Below are positions 59,970-64,000 of a stretch of 64,000 bases of DNA, piece after piece. The position numbers were made by a program, and so were the translations under genes. The stretch comes from Exiguobacterium aestuarii (GTDB lineage: Bacteria; Bacillota; Bacilli; Exiguobacteriales; Exiguobacteriaceae). The stretch is from contig NZ_JAIVAC010000001.1 of assembly GCF_020171655.1 (NCBI RefSeq), positions 992,001 through 1,056,000 on the forward strand, read 5' to 3'. Under the pieces are notes generated by a model. It was not told the origin of the DNA and did no database searches. It was given only the letters and a program-made list of their open reading frames with translations. Each line of letters begins with the position of its first letter. Position 1 is the stretch's first letter.

Positions 59970-61290
59970 CAACAATCCTCTCCTTCACTTCAGCGACAGC
60001 GTGACCGTCCCGAAAACGAATCGAGATTTCTCCATCGCGTAATTCTTTCACATTTTGCACATATGCTCCATCTTGTTCAATGAACGTGTAGCCCCGTGAT
60101 AGGACGGCGAGCGGACTGACCGCATGCAATCTTCCTACCTGTTGTGTAAATTGTCGTTTCGATTGTTCTAATGGTTTCGTCCGATGAAGTCGATCGACCA
60201 TTTGATTGACCTGTTCTCCTTGTTGCAACAAGGTTTTTGAGAACCGTTTCACATCAAGCTGTTGTGACAACTGACGGAGTTGATGAGTCGCTTCGGAAAG
60301 ATGTCGCTTCATCCCTTGCTCAAGGCGAATCTCCGATTGTGCAAAACGTTCTCGTTTTTGAGAAATCGTATAACGTGGTGATTTCAAGCCATAACTGTTA
60401 ATCATCCGGTCTACACGGTTCCGAGAATCATCGAGTTGAATCCTAACGGCTTTATGCAGATGGTTGTCTAGACGCTCTACATCTTTCCGCTGTGCGTCAA
60501 TCATCGCTGTGGCGAGTTCGGCCGCCGCTGTCGGAGTTGCGGCCCGAACATCTGCGACAAAATCAGCGAGCGTATAATCTGTCTCATGACCGACAGCAGA
60601 GATGATCGGGATGGTCGACGCATAGATGGCTTCGACCACGACATCCTCATTAAACGCCCACAATTCCTCAATCGAGCCGCCACCACGGCCGACGATGAGT
60701 ACATCACAGTCGGTCCGTTCATTCATCCAACGAATGGCAGATGCCACTTGTGGGGCAGCCATTTCGCCCTGTACGGCCACAGGGGCGAATGTGATGGCAA
60801 CGTGGGGCGCACGACGCCGAAGTGTGGTCGCGATATCATGTAACGCTGCCCCTTTCGGAGATGTGACAATTCCGATCCGCTCAGGAAACGTCGGAAGGAG
60901 TTGTTTTCGGTCTACATCAAACCAACCCTTCTCCTCAAGTTCACGTTTTCTCGCCTCATACTGTTCGTATAATAAACCGATTCCGTCTTGACGCATCAGT
61001 TCGACGTACAATTGAACGTCACCGGTCGCTTCATACATAGTCACTCTTGAGACGGCGATGACCTTCATTCCATCTTTCGGTTCGAATTGAAGCTGTTTCG
61101 CATCTCGAGAAAACATGACAGCTTTCATGCGGGACGCATCATCTTTCAAGGTAAAATAACAATGACCAGATGAATAGCGTTTAAAATTCGAGATCTCACC
61201 GATGACCGCGACTTGTCGAAGCAAGACATCATCATCGAGTTGTCGCTTCACATATCGAACAACTTCGGAGACCGGAAGTGGGTTAGCCAC
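59944..61290 (-). CDS. xseA: Exonuclease VII large subunit
   Basis: A 448-residue subunit. The N-terminal OB fold (VAVIGEISNFKRYSSGHCYFTLKDD) binds DNA. The catalytic region contains GIVTSPKGAALHDI and VLIVGRGGGSIEELWAFN ... GHETDYTLADFVADVRAATPTAAAE. A coiled-coil stretch follows at 290-380. The start is a GTG at 61290 after GAGGTAG, overlapping the folD stop by 8 bp. Confidence 0.94.
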   Translation of the reverse strand: MANPLPVSEVVRYVKRQLDDDVLLRQVAVIGEISNFKRYSSGHCYFTLKDDASRMKAVMFSRDAKQLQFEPKDGMKVIAVSRVTMYEATGDVQLYVELMRQDGIGLLYEQYEARKRELEEKGWFDVDRKQLLPTFPERIGIVTSPKGAALHDIATTLRRRAPHVAITFAPVAVQGEMAAPQVASAIRWMNERTDCDVLIVGRGGGSIEELWAFNEDVVVEAIYASTIPIISAVGHETDYTLADFVADVRAATPTAAAELATAMIDAQRKDVERLDNHLHKAVRIQLDDSRNRVDRMINSYGLKSPRYTISQKRERFAQSEIRLEQGMKRHLSEATHQLRQLSQQLDVKRFSKTLLQQGEQVNQMVDRLHRTKPLEQSKRQFTQQVGRLHAVSPLAVLSRGYTFIEQDGAYVQNVKELRDGEISIRFRDGHAVAEVKERIVGDETRTDV

Positions 61291-62119
61291 GTGACGCTAC
61301 CTCGACCGTGTTGTGCATGAGCATCGTGATCGTCATCGGACCGACACCGCCAGGAACCGGCGTAATCGCACTCGCCTTCTCTTTGACGGCCTCATAGTCG
61401 ACATCGCCAACAAGACGACCTTCGACACGGTTGACGCCGACGTCGATGACGAGCGCACCAGGTTTGACCATGTCTGCAGTAACGAGACCTGCACGCCCAA
61501 CTGCGACAATTAAGATGTCAGCCTGTCTTGTCATTTCTCCAAGGTCTTTCGTTTTCGAGTGACAGTACGTGACCGTAGCAGATTCATTCAAGAACAACAT
61601 GCCGACTGGTTTTCCGACGATTTGACTGCGACCGACGACCACGACGTGTTTCCCAGCAATCTCAGTTTGTGTCTTTGCGAGATGCAAAATGCCGTGTGGT
61701 GTACATGGAAGCAACGTATCAAGACCGAGCATCATCTTTCCGACGTTCTCAGGATGGAAGCCGTCTACATCCTTCTCAGGAGAGATGCGCATGATGACTC
61801 GTGATTCGTCAATGTGTTTTGGTAGTGGAAGTTGCACGAGAATCCCGTGTACTTCCTCATCCTCATTCATCAAGTCAATCAAGTCGAGCAATTCTTTCTC
61901 GCTAATCGTCTCATCAAAACGGAGCACTTGCGAATCGATTCCGATTTCTTGTGCTGCCCGTTCTTTCCCGCGTACATAGCTATGACTTGCTGGGTCATCC
62001 CCAATCAATACTACTTTCAATTTCGGTACGATGTTGCGTGCACGAAGTGCTGTCACACGCTCTTTTAACGTTTCTCGATATGATGCTGCCACTTGTTTCC
62101 CGTCGATCACTACTGCCAT
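61283..62119 (-). CDS. folD: Methylenetetrahydrofolate dehydrogenase / cyclohydrolase
   Basis: A 278-residue bifunctional enzyme of one-carbon metabolism that interconverts 5,10-methylene- and 10-formyl-tetrahydrofolate with NADP. Conserved segments are GDDPASHSYVRGKERAA, QLPLPKHID, PEKDVDGFHPENVG, VVVGRSQIVGKPVG and PVPGGVGPMTITML; the catalytic Lys is in YVRGK. The start at 62119 is favoured by a G-rich site nine bases upstream, and ATG at 62128 is possible. Confidence 0.95.
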   Translation of the reverse strand: MAVVIDGKQVAASYRETLKERVTALRARNIVPKLKVVLIGDDPASHSYVRGKERAAQEIGIDSQVLRFDETISEKELLDLIDLMNEDEEVHGILVQLPLPKHIDESRVIMRISPEKDVDGFHPENVGKMMLGLDTLLPCTPHGILHLAKTQTEIAGKHVVVVGRSQIVGKPVGMLFLNESATVTYCHSKTKDLGEMTRQADILIVAVGRAGLVTADMVKPGALVIDVGVNRVEGRLVGDVDYEAVKEKASAITPVPGGVGPMTITMLMHNTVEVASRG

Positions 62120-62182
62120 CTCTCTCATCCCCCGTTGTCTTTAGGTTTTTCTGTAGTTGGTCTGGTGTCTTATCTCTATTTT

Positions 62183-62569
62183 TTAGTCTTCTTTAATAAT
62201 GTTGCCGAGTACGCCATTTACGAGCTTACCGGCTTCTTCGTCTCCGAACGATTTCGCGAGTTCGACCGCCTCGTTGATGGTAACGTTCTCTGGAATCGTT
62301 TCAACGTATAGTAATTCAAACGTCGCCATACGTAAAATCGTACGTTCGACATTGCCTAGACGATCCAAACGCCAGTTTTTCAAGTTTTCGACGAGCAAAG
62401 CGTCGATATCCTCTTGATGCTCTAGCGTTCCTGTGACGAGTTGTTCGTAAAACGGATCAGACTCTTGACCGTCCAATGCGAATTCGATGGCTTCGTCCAC
62501 CTCTAATTTAGATACTTCGATTTGAAAAAGCGTTTGAATCGCTTTCTCTCGTGCTTCATGACGTTTCAT
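62183..62569 (-). CDS. nusB: Transcription antitermination factor NusB
   Basis: A 128-residue all-helical RNA-binding protein. The N-terminus REKAIQTLFQIEV and the C-terminal NEAVELAKSFGDEEAGKLVNGVLG are typical. With NusE it binds boxA and supports rRNA transcription. AAAGGAGAG precedes the ATG. It is separated from accC by a strong terminator, and the Asp23-family gene yqhY, present there in B. subtilis, is absent. Confidence 0.94.
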   Translation of the reverse strand: MKRHEAREKAIQTLFQIEVSKLEVDEAIEFALDGQESDPFYEQLVTGTLEHQEDIDALLVENLKNWRLDRLGNVERTILRMATFELLYVETIPENVTINEAVELAKSFGDEEAGKLVNGVLGNIIKED

Positions 62570-62634
62570 TCAGTTACTCTCCTTTTACATGCTTTCATTG
62601 TGATAGTTTAGCATAAAGCACTCATAAATTCAGT

Positions 62635-62677
62635 ACAAAAAACCAGGAAGCCGAAATAATGTTCGGGCTTCCTGGTT
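62635..62677 (-). terminator. Terminator of accC
   Basis: AACCAGGAAGCC (62641-62652) and GGCTTCCTGGTT (62666-62677), a perfect 12-bp stem, followed on the minus strand by a T run. Confidence 0.93.
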
Positions 62678-62681
62678 GTTG

Positions 62682-64000
62682 TTATTTCGCCAATGACATT
62701 TCTTTTTCGACAAATTTCGTGTCAAATGTACCGATTCGGAACTGTTCATGTGCCATTACTTGTTGATGGAACGGAATCGTCGTTTTGATTCCCGAAACCG
62801 TAAACTCGTCTAAAGCGCGTAACATCTTTAAAATCGCCTCGTCACGCGTCGGTGCATGTACAATCAACTTGGCGACCATCGAGTCATAAAACGGAGGGAT
62901 CATCGCTCCTGCATATAGACCGCTGTCCACTCGAACACCCATACCACCTGGGACGATGTATTGATCGATTTTTCCCGCCATCGGACGGAAGTCCATGAAC
63001 GGGTCTTCTGCGTTAATCCGGCATTCAATTGAATGTCCAGAGAACGTGATGTCTTCTTGTGAGATGGCGAGCGGATGTCCGAGCGCAACTTCTAATTGCG
63101 CTTGTACGAGATCGAATCCGGTGATCATCTCCGTGACCGGGTGTTCGACTTGAATCCGCGTATTCATTTCCATGAAGTAGAATTCATTGGATTCTGGAAC
63201 ATAGATAAACTCGATTGTTCCCGCTCCAGAATATTGAATCGCTTTCGCTGCCTTGACTGCCGCATCTCCCATCATTTGACGTGTTGCTTCGTCAATTGCA
63301 GGCGAAGGGGCTTCTTCAACGAGCTTTTGCATTCGTCGTTGAATCGTGCAGTCGCGCTCTCCTAAATGAATCACGTTCCCGAATTGGTCAGCGAGGACTT
63401 GCACTTCTACGTGACGGAACGACTCGATAAATTTCTCGAGATACACGTCTCCGTTACCGAACGCCTGCTTCGCCTCTTTGCGCGTCGCAATCAACCCTTG
63501 AATGAGTTCGTCTTCGTTTCGGGCGACCCGAATACCGCGTCCCCCACCACCTGCCGTTGCCTTGATGATGACCGGATAGCCCATCTCGCGCGCAAGTTCC
63601 ACGGCCTCTTCATCCGTGACGACACCGCTAGAACCCGGGACGACTGGCACACCTGACTCGATCATCGTTCGTTTGGCCTCATCCTTGATTCCCATCTTGC
63701 GGATGGCATAGCTACTCGGCCCGACAAATTGAATGCCACACGCCTCACACATCTCGGCAAATTCAGCGTTTTCAGCTAAAAATCCATATCCAGGGTGCAC
63801 CATCGTCGCGTCAACGGCACATGCGACCGACAAGATGTTTGGAATGTTCAAATACGAGTCTTTGGACGGATTTGGTCCAATACAGTATGCTTCGTCGGCC
63901 AAATGAACATGTAACGCTTCACGGTCTGCTTCTGAAAAAACAGCGACCGTCGGAATATTCAATTCTTTTGCAGCACGTATGATTCGAACCGCGATTTCTC
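62682..64000 (-). CDS. accC: Acetyl-CoA carboxylase biotin carboxylase subunit, 5' end outside the window
   Basis: The frame is open to the last base of the window; the first seen residues, [12 protein letters not shown], are those that normally follow the N-terminal ANRG of AccC. Only about ten residues are missing. It carboxylates the biotin of AccB with ATP and bicarbonate, the first half of malonyl-CoA formation. The ATP-grasp glycine loop is GGGGRGI, with catalytic residues in [16 protein letters not shown] and [14 protein letters not shown]. Confidence 0.95.
   Translation of the reverse strand, partial: EIAVRIIRAAKELNIPTVAVFSEADREALHVHLADEAYCIGPNPSKDSYLNIPNILSVACAVDATMVHPGYGFLAENAEFAEMCEACGIQFVGPSSYAIRKMGIKDEAKRTMIESGVPVVPGSSGVVTDEEAVELAREMGYPVIIKATAGGGGRGIRVARNEDELIQGLIATRKEAKQAFGNGDVYLEKFIESFRHVEVQVLADQFGNVIHLGERDCTIQRRMQKLVEEAPSPAIDEATRQMMGDAAVKAAKAIQYSGAGTIEFIYVPESNEFYFMEMNTRIQVEHPVTEMITGFDLVQAQLEVALGHPLAISQEDITFSGHSIECRINAEDPFMDFRPMAGKIDQYIVPGGMGVRVDSGLYAGAMIPPFYDSMVAKLIVHAPTRDEAILKMLRALDEFTVSGIKTTIPFHQQVMAHEQFRIGTFDTKFVEKEMSLAK

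Noticed and set aside
1-64000. CRISPR arrays, IS elements, prophage, tRNA or rRNA genes
   Set aside because: No spaced direct repeats, transposase or integrase motifs, or tRNA/rRNA-like sequences were seen on either strand.

Overview
The window looks like a chromosomal segment of a low- to mid-GC Gram-positive bacterium of the order Bacillales, most likely Exiguobacterium. The minus-strand block brxB - bkd operon - bkdR - yqzF - spo0A - recN - argR - yqxC - dxs - ispA - xseB - xseA - folD - nusB - accC follows the Bacillus subtilis yqi/yqx order. The sporulation gene spoIVB, which separates recN and spo0A in B. subtilis, is missing, and recN abuts spo0A directly. That fits a non-sporulating relative that keeps Spo0A. 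No phage, IS element, CRISPR array, tRNA or rRNA was found. Genes are dense, and most convergent pairs share a short bidirectional hairpin terminator.

Layout. 1-4.7 kb: end of a VOC protein, a HAD phosphatase, fur, nudF, an aldo/keto reductase, a PadR regulator, a thioredoxin and a lipoprotein. 4.7-11.5 kb: a tight eight-gene minus-strand operon (metallo-hydrolase, SDR, YnjB-type binding lipoprotein, two permeases, YnjD-type ATPase, YnjF-type CDP-alcohol phosphotransferase, FAD oxidoreductase) behind one good promoter. 11.5-17 kb: gapN, cheV, an orphan HPt protein, corA, and a response regulator with a PP2C phosphatase domain. 17-24.9 kb: topB, a DMT exporter, a MATE exporter, trhP1/trhP2 and an SDR. 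24.9-28.7 kb: an ECF transporter cluster with a DUF4430 lipoprotein and an unusual fused ATPase. 28.6-34 kb: rnz, an M20 peptidase, an aromatic-acid exporter-like protein, a 36-residue Prli42-like miniprotein and a glucosaminidase. 34-41.6 kb: fadH, an HD hydrolase, a UPF0173 hydrolase, an amino-acid ABC transporter, DUF952, brxB, a methyltransferase and spo0M. 42.3-52 kb: the complete branched-chain 2-oxoacid operon ptb-bcd-buk-lpdV-bkdAA-bkdAB-bkdB and its sigma-54 activator bkdR. 52.3-52.9 kb: no gene, but a probable structured RNA of about 530 nt. 53-64 kb: spo0A, recN, argR, then the isoprenoid, exonuclease VII, folate, nusB and accC genes.

How the genes work together. The bkd block converts leucine, isoleucine and valine to acyl-CoA and, through Ptb and Buk, to ATP and branched acids. 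It carries a candidate sigma-54 promoter, repeats for BkdR and a possible CcpA site. Several other regulatory links can be read from sequence: a FadR-type operator before fadH, a sigma-W-type promoter before spo0M, a cre-like site near gapN, and a Spo0A-box match before argR-recN-spo0A.

The items most worth following up are the RNA at 52333-52860, the ynj-like operon, the ECF ATPase whose two half-domains complement each other's lost motifs, and the HPt/CheV/phosphatase group. All identifications rest on reading motifs and neighbourhood; no database search was run.
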